A stretch of 64,000 nt of DNA, taken from positions 124,001 through 188,000 of the forward strand of contig NZ_LGYZ01000088.1 in assembly GCF_001310275.1 (NCBI RefSeq), written 5' to 3'. The notes below the pieces were generated by a model. It made no database searches. It saw only the letters and a list, made by a program, of their open reading frames with translations, and was not told where the DNA came from. Both the position numbers and the translations under genes were made by a program. Origin of the DNA: Nocardia arizonensis (GTDB lineage: Bacteria; Actinomycetota; Actinomycetes; Mycobacteriales; Mycobacteriaceae). Positions 8,087-16,572 of the stretch are shown here, in pieces. The stretch's first letter is position 1; every line of letters begins with the position of its first letter.

Positions 8087-8905
8087 ATGGACCGAAACGC
8101 TTTCGCGGAGTTCCTGGTGGCCCGCCGCGCCGAACTGCGTCCGGCCGATCTCGGCATGCCCGCGGGCGGGCGCCGCCGCACTCCCGGGCTGCGGCGCGAG
8201 GAGGTCGCGGTGCGCGCCGGAGTGAGCGTCGACTACCTGGCCCGGCTGGAGCAGGGCCGCGATACCAATCCCTCGGTCGCGGTGATCGACGCGCTCGCCG
8301 ACGCGCTACTGCTCAGCGGAGCGGCGCGCCGTCACTTCACCATGTTGGCGCTGGCCTCGGGCAGCGAGTACGACTGTCCCGGCTCGGAGTCGCCGCAGGA
8401 ACAGGTCGCCGAATCCCTGCGCGCCGTGCTGCGGGCGCTGCAACCGATGCCCGCGTTCGTGATCGGACGCTATCTGAACATTCTCGACTGGAATCCGGCC
8501 TGGGCCGATTTCGCGGCGCCGATGGGTCTGCTCGAGGAGCATCACCACACGAACCTGGCCCGGTTCGTCTTCACTGATCCGGCCGCCAAGCGGGTGCTGC
8601 GGGACTGGCCGAGCGCGGCGGACAGTTTCACCGCCTACCTCAATCGCGCGAAACTTCGTTGGCCCGCTGATGATTCGCTGCGCGAGTTCATCGAGACGCT
8701 GCGCCGCGAGCCCGAATTCGAGCTCCGCTGGAAACCGCACAATATCGGCGCGCAGGGGTCGGGCACGCTGGAATTCGACCATCCCGTGCACGGCAGGCTC
8801 GACGTGCCCTACGAAACCCTCGACACCGAGCGCGATCAGAGCGTGGTGATCTGGCTCACCGACAGGACGGTCGCCCAGGCGCCCGGACTGCGCCTGGTGA
8901 ACTAG
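8087..8905 (+). CDS. XRE-family regulator with MmyB-like ligand domain
   Basis: Helix-turn-helix regulator of 272 residues. The N-terminal XRE domain carries GLRREEVAVRAGVSVDYLARLEQ and DTNPSVAVIDALADAL; the C-terminal part (about 110-270) is the MmyB-like PAS/ligand domain with LDWNPAWADF and LRWKPHNIG. Members of this large actinobacterial family often control a divergent neighbour, here the YceI gene. ATG 8087 fits the family start. Its stop codon overlaps the stop of the convergent ferritin-like gene: the four bases CTAG at 8902-8905 serve both strands. No terminator can fit between the two genes. Confidence 0.9.
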   Translation: MDRNAFAEFLVARRAELRPADLGMPAGGRRRTPGLRREEVAVRAGVSVDYLARLEQGRDTNPSVAVIDALADALLLSGAARRHFTMLALASGSEYDCPGSESPQEQVAESLRAVLRALQPMPAFVIGRYLNILDWNPAWADFAAPMGLLEEHHHTNLARFVFTDPAAKRVLRDWPSAADSFTAYLNRAKLRWPADDSLREFIETLRREPEFELRWKPHNIGAQGSGTLEFDHPVHGRLDVPYETLDTERDQSVVIWLTDRTVAQAPGLRLVN

Positions 8906-9597
8906 AGACCGAGTACCGCCATGCGCTGGGCGTGGCTGGTCTGCATGCGCTCGAACAGGGCGGCGATGCCGTTGAGGTCGCCGGTGGCGGTGAGGACAAG
9001 ATCGGTCAGCTCGTCGCGCTGGGCCATGACGTACTGGGCCTGGGTGATGGCCTCACCCAGCAGCCGCCTGCCCCACAGGGTGAGTCGGTCGCGCTCGGAG
9101 CGGCTGGCGGCCACGGCCGTGCGCACCTCCTCGATCACGAATTCGGAGTGGCCGGTCTCGGCCAGCACGTCCTTGACGACGGTCGCGACCTCGGGGCTGA
9201 GGGCGCCCGCGATCTCGGTGTAGAAATCGGCGGCGATTCCGTCACCCACGTGGAACTTCACCATCGACTCGAGCCAGGTCGAGGGATCGGTGGAGGCGTG
9301 ATAGGCGTCAAGTGCCCGCACGAACGGCGCCATGGCGTCGAAGATGTCGGCCCCGGTGGCGGCCAGCGCCGCCTCCAGGGTTTCGAAATGCGCCATTTCG
9401 GCGGCGGCCATCTTGGCGACCGCGACCTTGCCGCGCAAAGTGGGCGACAGTTTGGCCTCCTCGGTCAACCGGTAGAACGCGGATATCTCGCCGTAGGCCA
9501 GTACCGCGAACAGATCGGTCACACCGGGGTGGTCTGCGGCGAGGATCGCGGAGGCGATCGGCGATACGCCAAGCGCGGCAGAAGTCTGTGTTCCCAT
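8902..9597 (-). CDS. Ferritin-like fold protein (MiaE-like, Rv3210c type)
   Basis: Protein of 231 residues of four-helix ferritin-like character. Potential metal ligands are E and H in YGEISAFYRLTEEAK, KMAAAEMAHFETLE and the later GHSEFVIEE, giving two ExxH-like pairs, so a di-iron oxygenase or hydroxylase activity similar to tRNA hydroxylase MiaE is plausible but unproven. Start: ATG 9597 lies 8 nt after TAGGCT (9606-9611 on the minus strand), fitting a leaderless transcript; an in-frame TTG at 9606 is the alternative. Convergent with the XRE regulator, sharing CTAG as double stop. Confidence 0.85.
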   Translation of the reverse strand: MGTQTSAALGVSPIASAILAADHPGVTDLFAVLAYGEISAFYRLTEEAKLSPTLRGKVAVAKMAAAEMAHFETLEAALAATGADIFDAMAPFVRALDAYHASTDPSTWLESMVKFHVGDGIAADFYTEIAGALSPEVATVVKDVLAETGHSEFVIEEVRTAVAASRSERDRLTLWGRRLLGEAITQAQYVMAQRDELTDLVLTATGDLNGIAALFERMQTSHAQRMAVLGL

Positions 9598-9670
9598 GTC
9601 AGCCAAGCCTAGTCCGGTATTCCGAACGCAGCCTTTCCAACCCGCGCATTCTCGGCGTCGGAATTTCCGA

Positions 9671-10726
9671 TCACCCGGCTTCGGTGAGAAATTTGTCCAG
9701 ATAGGCCCAGGTGGTATCCCGCGCGGTGTCGCCCGCGAGTATGCCGAGATGGCTGCCCGGCGCGGTTTCGTATCGCACCGACGCCGCTCCGGTCAGCGTC
9801 ACGAGTCCGCCCTCCACCGCGGCGGCCGGGGTGATGACATCGTTCGACCCGCCGACCAGCAGCACCGGCGAGGTCACCTCGGCCAGGGCGATGGCGCGCT
9901 CACCCAGGCGCACGACACCGCGGCCGATGTCGTTGTTGAGGATGAGCCGACCCCACAGCTGGCCGTAGAAGCGGCCGGGATAGCCGGGCATATCGGCCAT
10001 GAAGCGGTCGATGGCCTCCATGCGGGCCAGAGTCTCGGTGCGCGCGATATTGCTCGCCACGAACCAGGGACGCCGCAGTTCCCGATCCCAGGCGGTGGCA
10101 CGGTAGGCCAAGCGGGTCAGCGGCGCGGGGACCCCGCCCGCCGCGCGGATGGCGGTGGAGGTGGCGTATCCGCCGGTGAGTCCGGCGACGGCGCGAATCC
10201 GCGGTACGCCGGTCATCTTGTCGTAGTCGAGCGGCGAGCCGACGGCGGTGATGGAACGGACCGGCAGATACCCGTGCGCGGCCGCGGTGAGCAGCGCGAG
10301 GGTGCCGCCGAGAGACCAGCCGACCAGGTCGACCGGCTGTCCGTCCCGATCGGCCGAGGCACGCAGGATGGCCTCGGGCAGGATGTCGTCGATCCAGTCC
10401 TCGAAGCCCATGCGGCGGTCGGCGAAGGTGATCTCGCCGTAGTCGATGACGTAGGGACGGCGGCCGGTCTCGAGCAGGAAGCGGGCCAGGCTCTGTTCGG
10501 GGCGCAGGTCGAAACAGGAGGCGGGCGCGGCCAGCGGCGGCACCAGCAGCACCGCCGATTCACTTGCGGTGACGCCGGATTCGGCCCTTTCGAAACGGCG
10601 CAGCTGCCGATGCGGTTCGTCCCAGAGCACCGTCGAGGGCGCGGGGACGGGGGTGCTCACACCGGAACCGAAGGTCAATGCCCAGGCGTTGCGGGCGGCG
10701 AGAGTGACAATGTCGGCGAGACTCAC
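9671..10726 (-). CDS. Alpha/beta hydrolase of PhaC-like type
   Basis: Hydrolase of 351 residues. The nucleophile elbow GWSLGG places serine at 138; the family resemblance is to class III polyhydroxyalkanoate synthase-like hydrolases (VLLVPPLAAPASCFDLRPEQSLARFL, then RRPYVIDYG), but those use cysteine, so this is more likely an esterase or lipase-type enzyme. SNDVITPA holds the probable acid and GSHLGI the histidine. No signal peptide is seen. GTG 10726 is the first start; ribosome site is weak. Substrate unknown. On the same strand as the ferritin-like gene, 73 bp upstream of it. Confidence 0.8.
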   Translation of the reverse strand: MSLADIVTLAARNAWALTFGSGVSTPVPAPSTVLWDEPHRQLRRFERAESGVTASESAVLLVPPLAAPASCFDLRPEQSLARFLLETGRRPYVIDYGEITFADRRMGFEDWIDDILPEAILRASADRDGQPVDLVGWSLGGTLALLTAAAHGYLPVRSITAVGSPLDYDKMTGVPRIRAVAGLTGGYATSTAIRAAGGVPAPLTRLAYRATAWDRELRRPWFVASNIARTETLARMEAIDRFMADMPGYPGRFYGQLWGRLILNNDIGRGVVRLGERAIALAEVTSPVLLVGGSNDVITPAAAVEGGLVTLTGAASVRYETAPGSHLGILAGDTARDTTWAYLDKFLTEAG

Positions 10727-10783
10727 GCTCAGAATCTCTCACACCTGACGGTACCGACGGTAACGGGCAACCTTGCCGCCGGC

Positions 10784-11638
10784 TCAGCGGCCCATGGCGA
10801 CCGGATTGTCCGCCGGGACCAGCGACGCCTGCACGGTCCGCGCCAACGGGGTCAACGTGGCCACCAGCTCGGTCACCGACTCCTCGGTCAACGCCGACAG
10901 CGCGCCCCGCCACGACGCCTCGTCAGTGACCGATTCCACACTCTCCAACAGCGCCGCGCCCGCCCCGGTCAGCACCGGCGCGCCCGGCTCCCCCGTCACC
11001 AGACCGGCACCGCGCAGATCCTCGACCAATGCCGCCCACTCCGGCACCGACCATCCCCGCGCGCCACGCAGCACCGGTTCGGTCACCTTGCCCGCCGCCA
11101 CCTGCAAAGCCAGCGCGTGCGCGCCGGATACCCCCGAAGCCAGCAACGCCGCGACATGTCCGTCACCGCGATGTTCGCGTACGTTCGTCGCGACCTGCCA
11201 CAGCGCCGACACCGGATCGTCGTCCAGTGCGATCTCGGCATTGGCCGCGAACAGCGGACGGCCCGTGGCGTCGGCGCCGCGCATCGCGGGCAGCAGCAGT
11301 TCCACCGCTCGGGCGCATACGTCCTCGGCCGCGCCGGCCGTGCGCAGCAACCGGGTGGCGACCGCCGAACGCGCCTCGAGGCACCGCCGTGCCGAGGCGC
11401 GCGACCAGGCATCCGGCACCGCCTTGGCGACCATCGCCGGATGGAATCCGGCGAAGACGGCCGTGACCGCACCCGCCGACACCGGCCCCATCGGCGCCGC
11501 CCGGAACGCGAAGTAGGTCTGCCAGTATCCGCGCAGACCGATCCCGACACCGGCCTCCTTGATTCCGGCGCCGAAATAGATGACATCGTGGATGGGTTCG
11601 AGTGTGGTCCAGATTCGGCGAGCGACATGAATTACCAT
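10784..11638 (-). CDS. SCO6745-family protein
   Basis: Protein of 284 residues matching the SCO6745 family of actinobacteria (ARRIWTTLEPIHDVIYFGAG at the N-terminus, then GYWQTYFAFRAAPMG). The C-terminal part holds a winged-helix-like segment (VPEWAALVEDLRGAGLVTG), but binding of DNA is unproven. Function unknown. I chose ATG 11638 because the family starts at this point and upstream codons to 11722 are arginine-rich and unlike the family; the ribosome site is weak. It lies 57 bp upstream of the PhaC-like hydrolase gene, same strand, so both may form one transcript. Confidence 0.8.
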   Translation of the reverse strand: MVIHVARRIWTTLEPIHDVIYFGAGIKEAGVGIGLRGYWQTYFAFRAAPMGPVSAGAVTAVFAGFHPAMVAKAVPDAWSRASARRCLEARSAVATRLLRTAGAAEDVCARAVELLLPAMRGADATGRPLFAANAEIALDDDPVSALWQVATNVREHRGDGHVAALLASGVSGAHALALQVAAGKVTEPVLRGARGWSVPEWAALVEDLRGAGLVTGEPGAPVLTGAGAALLESVESVTDEASWRGALSALTEESVTELVATLTPLARTVQASLVPADNPVAMGR

Positions 11639-12057
11639 GTCGCGCAGCGTACGTCGAGGCAGCGACGAAGGAAACCGCACTTCGATTCGCGAATTGCGGC
11701 GGCGGCAATTCGAGCCGTGCACAATATCACGCTACAATCGCCACGGACAACGGAAGATTTCGTCCGACCGGAGTTGCTCGATCCGCGTTCGCACCGCCGT
11801 CACGGCGGCTACGCGAAGGGCACTCGATCGGGTACCGGGACGGAATTTCCGCAGTCAGGGAAAATGTGCGCGCACCAGATCCGCATCACCGTTGCGCCGC
11901 GCCGATGTCCCGGGTAGCTGCCGTTTCACCACGGCGCCCGGGTGACGTCAGGCAGTGGCACGGGTGAGTATCACAGGCGGATACGTGGTCATCGTGGACC
12001 AGCCGGTCCGCCCCACGCCTCGTGCGCGCGTGACGCGATGACGAGGAAGGCACGAAC
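11639..12057. other. 419-bp gene-free region before rhlE
   Basis: No credible gene. It is less GC-rich than its surroundings near 11680-11770 and holds an inverted repeat (11688-11710). It must carry the promoters of the SCO6745-type gene and rhlE. The rhlE side could include a long 5' leader, which is common for DEAD-box helicase genes, but I see no recognised riboswitch or thermosensor. Confidence 0.6.
11688..11710. promoter_or_regulatory. Inverted repeat CGAATTGC-N7-GCAATTCG
   Basis: Perfect 8-bp arms (11688-11695, 11703-11710) about 50 bp upstream of the SCO6745-type gene and 350 bp upstream of rhlE. Form and position suit a regulator site for the minus-strand gene. No cognate regulator is evident. 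Confidence 0.45.
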
Positions 12058-12060
12058 CTG
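12043..12060 (+). promoter_or_regulatory. Ribosome site favouring a CTG start for rhlE
   Basis: GAGGAAGG (12043-12050) is followed after 7 nt by CTG (12058). Reading upstream in frame, a stop codon occurs at 12031 and no ATG, GTG or TTG occurs before TTG 12106, which has no ribosome site. The CTG codon is therefore the best initiation candidate. Confidence 0.6.
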
Positions 12061-15000
12061 AGCAAGATCACTGTCGAACAGGAACCGGGGCTCACCGACA
12101 CCCTGTTGACCGCCGAACTGGATGGAACGCATACCGCACCCACATTCACCGAATTGGGTGTCCGCGCAGAAATCGTGCGGGCACTGGGCGAGATCGGAAT
12201 CGAACGCACTTTCGCGATTCAGGAACTGACCCTGCCGCTCGCACTGGCGGGCGAGGATCTCATCGGTCAGGCCCGCACCGGTATGGGCAAGACTTTCGGT
12301 TTCGGCGTTCCGCTGCTGCATCGGATCGCCACCGCCGACACGGGCACGACACCGCTGGACGGCACGCCGCGCGCACTGGTCATCGTGCCGACCCGCGAGC
12401 TGTGCATCCAGGTCACCGCCGACCTGGTGAACGCCGGCAAGTACCTCACCAACCACCAGGGGCCGCTCACGGTGGCCTCCATCTACGGCGGGCGGCCCTA
12501 CGAATCCCAGATCGCGGCGCTGCGCGCGGGCGTCGACGTCGTGGTCGGCACGCCCGGCCGCCTGCTCGACCTGGCCAATCAGAACCACCTCATCCTCGGC
12601 AAGATCGGCGTGCTGGTCCTGGACGAGGCCGACGAGATGCTGGATCTCGGATTCCTACCCGATATCGAGCGCATCCTCACCATGGTTCCGGCCAAGCGCC
12701 AGACCATGCTGTTCTCGGCGACCATGCCCGGCCCGATCATCACCCTGGCCCGCACGTTCCTCACCCGTCCCACCCACATCAGGGCCGAGGAAGCGCACGA
12801 TTCGGCCGTACACGATCGCACCGCGCAGTTCGTCTACCGCGCGCACGCGCTGGACAAGAGCGAACTGATCGCCAAGGTGCTCCAGGCCGAGAGCCGCGGC
12901 GCCACCATGGTCTTCACCCGCACCAAGCGGACCGCGCAGAAGGTCGCCGACGAGCTGGCCGATCGCGGTTTCGCCGTCGGCGCGGTACACGGCGACCTCG
13001 GGCAGATCGCGCGCGAGAAGGCGCTCGACAAATTCCGCAAGGGCGTGATCGACGTCCTGGTCGCCACCGACGTGGCCGCGCGCGGCATCGATATCGATGA
13101 CGTGACCCACGTCGTCAACTACCAGTGCCCCGAGGACGAGAAGACCTATGTGCACCGGATCGGCCGCACCGGCCGTGCCGGCCGCACCGGTGTCGCGGTC
13201 ACGCTCATCGACTGGGACGAACTCAACCGCTGGGCCGCCATCGACTCCGCCCTCGGCCTCGGCATCCCCGACCCGGTCGAAACGTATTCGCGCTCCCCGC
13301 ACCTGTTCACCGACCTCGGCATTCCCGAGAACGCCACCGGCACGGTCCGCAAGGCGCCCCGGGTGCGCGACGAGGACGACACGGTCGTCGACCGCCCCGC
13401 CCGCAATACCCGCAAGCGTGATCGCCGCCGCACCCGGGGCGGTCGGCCCGTCGACGGCGTCATCCAGGATTCGGCCGAATCGGATACCGACTCACCCGCG
13501 GTGACCGAAGAGGGCGGCCGCTCCCGTCGCCGCAGGCGTCGCCGCCGCTCGGGCGCCGAAGCCGCGGCCGACGCGGGGACGGTGACCGAGCCCTCGGCAA
13601 CCACCGAAACCGCAGCAACCACCGAAACCGCAGCAACCACCGAAACCCTGGCGACCACCGAGACCTCCGAAACCGATGATCACGAGTCCGGGGATGATCG
13701 TCCCGGACGCCGCAGGCGCAGGCGCCGCAAGTCCCCGGGGTCGCACCCCGAGGTGAATACCAACGGCGCCCACGCGGCCGATGCATCCACGGGCGTGGTC
13801 GCGGTGGAGACCACCGCCGCGCACGCCGGGATCTGGTCGAACGGTACGGAGGCGCACGCGGACGCATCCGAGTCCGTCGCCGATTCCACCGCGCCCGCGA
13901 CGGCCCATATCGCCAACGGCGACACGGTGGCGGGCGACCGCGACGAGGACGAGATCGCCACCCGCGTGAAACCACCTCGTCGGGGCACCCGCAACACGAA
14001 CGGGACACACACGGTTCCCGACGCACCCGTCGACGCGACGACCGATCGAGTCGATGCTCAATCGGCCGCATCCGTGCGGGCGTCCGATGCGGTACCGAAC
14101 GGTGTCGGGGGTCATGCGGAGGCCGTGGGTGGGCGCGAGTCGGGCACCGCCGACCGCGCCGGGACGGCAGAGGCCGGCGCCGAGGGACGACCGGAGGCAA
14201 TGGCCGAGAACACCACCACCACGGCGGCCGAGAACTCCGCGGCAGCGGGCGTTACCACCGGGTCCGGGTCGAAATCGCCGCGACGTGCGCGCAAGGCCGT
14301 GAGTGTCAACATCACGGCCGATGCCGACTCCGATGCTTCGAACGGATCCGACGACACCGAGAAGCCGGCCAGACAGCGTGCGAGCAAGGCCGTGGCGGCC
14401 CCCGCGAGTGCCCCCGGCGCCGCGAACGCCGCGGACGTCCCGGCGCCGACCAGGCGACGGGCGCGAAAGGCTGTGGCGGCGACCGAGGATGCCGCCACAC
14501 CGCAAGCGGGCACCGCGACCGGCGTCGTACCGGCCGCCGCGGAAACGGACTCGGCGAACGGCATTGCCGACGGTGGCGCCGATGGTGCTGCCGCTTCGGC
14601 GGGCGATCCCGGTGAGAAGCCGGTCCGCAAGCGGACGCGGAAGACCGCCGGTGCGGCCGACGCCGTCGACGCATCGGCGGATGTCGAGGACAAGCCGGTT
14701 CGTCGCACACGCAGGACCGCGGCCACGAACGGCGCGGCTGTCGCGGCCGAGGGCGAGTCCTCGGCGGCGACCACAACCCGCCGCCGAACCCGCAAGACCA
14801 CCGATGCCGTCGCCGACGACACGGAAGCGACCGCCGACGAACCCTCGGAGACGACCACACCCCGCAGGCGGACCCGCAAGGTCGCCGACGGTGTGGAAGC
14901 GGCCGACGACTCGCAGGCAGCAACCGCACCCCGCAAGCGCACCCGCAAAACAGCGCAAGCGGATGCCCTCGACGTGGAAGCCACGACCGAAACAGCGGCC

Positions 15001-15252
15001 GTCGAAACCACCGCACCCCGCAAGCGCACCCGCAAAACAGCGCAAGCGGATGCCCTCGACGTGGAAGCCACGACCGAAACGGCGGCCGTCGAAACCACCG
15101 CACCTCGTAAGCGCACCCGGAAAGCGGCGCAGCCGCAGGCCGAGGGGCTGGAGGCGGCCGAGGCTCCGCGGCGTGGGCGTAAGCGTCAGGCGGAGGTCGG
15201 CGGCGAGGTGGAGGCGGTCGAGCCGGCTCGGGCGGCGACCGCTTCGGCTTAG
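12058..15252 (+). CDS. rhlE: DEAD-box RNA helicase RhlE with very long low-complexity tail
   Basis: ATP-dependent RNA helicase, probably acting in RNA turnover or ribosome assembly. Residues 30-420 hold all core motifs: Q motif (AIQELTLPLAL), ARTGMGKT, PTREL, TPGRL, DEAD, SAT, ARGID and HRIGRTGRAGR. The rest, over 600 residues, is an Ala/Thr/Glu-rich tail studded with basic RKRTRK clusters and including an 87-bp tandem repeat (14926-15118), suited to nonspecific RNA binding or condensate formation. Mycobacterial RhlE is much shorter as I recall. The start is probably CTG 12058 (1064 residues), as a strong ribosome site precedes it; TTG 12106 is the alternative (1048 residues). Followed by a membrane protein gene with its own promoter. 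Confidence 0.9.
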   Translation: MSKITVEQEPGLTDTLLTAELDGTHTAPTFTELGVRAEIVRALGEIGIERTFAIQELTLPLALAGEDLIGQARTGMGKTFGFGVPLLHRIATADTGTTPLDGTPRALVIVPTRELCIQVTADLVNAGKYLTNHQGPLTVASIYGGRPYESQIAALRAGVDVVVGTPGRLLDLANQNHLILGKIGVLVLDEADEMLDLGFLPDIERILTMVPAKRQTMLFSATMPGPIITLARTFLTRPTHIRAEEAHDSAVHDRTAQFVYRAHALDKSELIAKVLQAESRGATMVFTRTKRTAQKVADELADRGFAVGAVHGDLGQIAREKALDKFRKGVIDVLVATDVAARGIDIDDVTHVVNYQCPEDEKTYVHRIGRTGRAGRTGVAVTLIDWDELNRWAAIDSALGLGIPDPVETYSRSPHLFTDLGIPENATGTVRKAPRVRDEDDTVVDRPARNTRKRDRRRTRGGRPVDGVIQDSAESDTDSPAVTEEGGRSRRRRRRRRSGAEAAADAGTVTEPSATTETAATTETAATTETLATTETSETDDHESGDDRPGRRRRRRRKSPGSHPEVNTNGAHAADASTGVVAVETTAAHAGIWSNGTEAHADASESVADSTAPATAHIANGDTVAGDRDEDEIATRVKPPRRGTRNTNGTHTVPDAPVDATTDRVDAQSAASVRASDAVPNGVGGHAEAVGGRESGTADRAGTAEAGAEGRPEAMAENTTTTAAENSAAAGVTTGSGSKSPRRARKAVSVNITADADSDASNGSDDTEKPARQRASKAVAAPASAPGAANAADVPAPTRRRARKAVAATEDAATPQAGTATGVVPAAAETDSANGIADGGADGAAASAGDPGEKPVRKRTRKTAGAADAVDASADVEDKPVRRTRRTAATNGAAVAAEGESSAATTTRRRTRKTTDAVADDTEATADEPSETTTPRRRTRKVADGVEAADDSQAATAPRKRTRKTAQADALDVEATTETAAVETTAPRKRTRKTAQADALDVEATTETAAVETTAPRKRTRKAAQPQAEGLEAAEAPRRGRKRQAEVGGEVEAVEPARAATASA
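13597..13655 (+). repeat. Short 18-bp repeats in rhlE tail
   Basis: About three tandem copies of an 18-bp unit encoding TTETAA-like hexapeptides. They lie in frame inside the low-complexity tail of rhlE, so length change by slippage would not break the gene. Confidence 0.7.
14926..15118 (+). repeat. 87-bp tandem repeat in rhlE tail
   Basis: Two almost identical 87-bp units (14926-15012, 15013-15099) and the beginning of a third from 15100. Each encodes 29 residues starting APRKRTRKTAQADALD. Only about one base differs between the full copies, so the duplication is recent or kept uniform by recombination. The unit is in frame and adds one basic cluster per copy. Confidence 0.9.
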
Positions 15253-15266
15253 TTCGACGGATCCGC

Positions 15267-15282
15267 TACTCTCGCAATCGTG
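15267..15282 (+). promoter_or_regulatory. Leaderless promoter of the Rv3212-type gene
   Basis: TACTCT (15267-15272) lies 7 nt before GTG 15280, so transcription should begin at or next to the start codon. Confidence 0.5.
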
Positions 15283-16515
15283 CTCGCACCGGAGCGGCGA
15301 ACGCGCGCCGACATCATCACCGCAGTCGCGATCGCCGTGGTCGTGTCGATAGCCGCGCTCGTCGTGTGGGCGCGGGGGGATGCGACCGGTACCGAATCGG
15401 TCACGGCGTCGACACCGCTGTCGGCGCCGCCGAGCGCGGACCGGCTCCCCACCACCCTGCGTGAGTTGTGGCACGCCGAGGACGACGCGTCCCGGCGTGC
15501 CCTCACCTCGGCCGGTGTGGTGGTCACGGCCGAAGGCGGCACGGTCACCGGACGCGATCCGCGGTCCGGCGCGCAGGTGTGGCGGTATCGCCGCGATATG
15601 CCGCTGTGCGGGGTGGAGGCGCAGTTCTCCATGGTGCTCGCGGTGTACAAGGATCAGCGCGGATGCAGTCAGGCGACGCTGCTGGCCGGTGAGTCCGGCC
15701 AGCGGCGCACCGCGCGCAGCAGCTATATGGATCCGCGGGTGCGATTGAGCGTCGACGGCACCTACGCGCTGGCGCAGGGACCGCGGCGGCTCGAGATGTG
15801 GCGTTCGGATCTGGTGCGCACGGTCGAATACGGATTCGTCGACGCGCAGGTGAATGTGAAGACCCAGCCGCGCAAGGACTGCGACCTGCTGTCCTCGGCG
15901 TCCAATCCGTCCCGGCTGGCGGTGCTGGAACGCTGTCCCGGCGATCAAGCCGATCGGCTGACGGTGCTCAACCCGGTGCCGAAGGACAATACGGTTCCCG
16001 AGGAGTACGGCTCGCACGTGCTGTCCGGGGCGGGCGCGGATTCCCGAGACGCGCGGGTGCTCGCGGTCTCCGACAACCGCATCCTCGTCTACCTGCCGGG
16101 GGCGGGCGCACAAGGCGGCGAGGAGACAGGCGCGCCGCGCCTTGCTGTCTACGACGCGAACGGCAATCCGCTCACGACCCATCGACTCCTCGCTCCCCTG
16201 GCCGAGACGGCGGAGGTCGTCAAGCTCGGCTCGACCTTCTACCTGTTCACCGGCGCCACGCTGATCGCCTTGAGCGGCAGCGCGTTCGAGCCGATCTGGA
16301 ATGTCGCCGACGTACTCGGCACGCCCGCGCTGATGGCGGGTTCGCTGCTGGTCCCGGTGGTGGGCGGCATCGCCGCGATCGATCCGGGTTCGGCCACGGC
16401 GAGTACCACGGTCCGGGTCGACCGCGCCGACGACGGCGGTTCCCCGGTCTCCCTGGCCGTCCTCGGCGACACCATCCTGGAGAAGCGCGGATCGCGTCTG
16501 TACGCACTGGGCTGA
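15280..16515 (+). CDS. Membrane-anchored beta-propeller-like protein (Rv3212 type)
   Basis: Protein of 411 residues with one N-terminal membrane segment (about 11-30, IITAVAIAVVVSIAALVVWA) and an exported domain. Repeated strands with GRDPRSGAQVWRYRR and later tryptophan-containing repeats resemble PQQ-type beta propellers, which usually bind proteins or act as scaffolds in the envelope. Two cysteines (LCGVEAQ, RGCSQ) lie close and may form a disulfide. GTG 15280 lies 28 bp after rhlE and 7 nt after a TACTCT box, suggesting its own leaderless transcript. Same neighbour relationship as in mycobacteria. Function unknown. Confidence 0.8.
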   Translation: MLAPERRTRADIITAVAIAVVVSIAALVVWARGDATGTESVTASTPLSAPPSADRLPTTLRELWHAEDDASRRALTSAGVVVTAEGGTVTGRDPRSGAQVWRYRRDMPLCGVEAQFSMVLAVYKDQRGCSQATLLAGESGQRRTARSSYMDPRVRLSVDGTYALAQGPRRLEMWRSDLVRTVEYGFVDAQVNVKTQPRKDCDLLSSASNPSRLAVLERCPGDQADRLTVLNPVPKDNTVPEEYGSHVLSGAGADSRDARVLAVSDNRILVYLPGAGAQGGEETGAPRLAVYDANGNPLTTHRLLAPLAETAEVVKLGSTFYLFTGATLIALSGSAFEPIWNVADVLGTPALMAGSLLVPVVGGIAAIDPGSATASTTVRVDRADDGGSPVSLAVLGDTILEKRGSRLYALG

Positions 16516-16572
16516 GACCGAATGCGGACCTGGCCGCCGCGGCCGGGGAACGGACCCGCCATGATGGAGGGC

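Noticed and set aside
9596..11917. Plus-strand open frame of over 700 codons opposite the hydrolase and SCO6745-type genes
   Set aside because: Low-complexity Arg/Gly composition and opposite two recognised genes; no ribosome site at its start.
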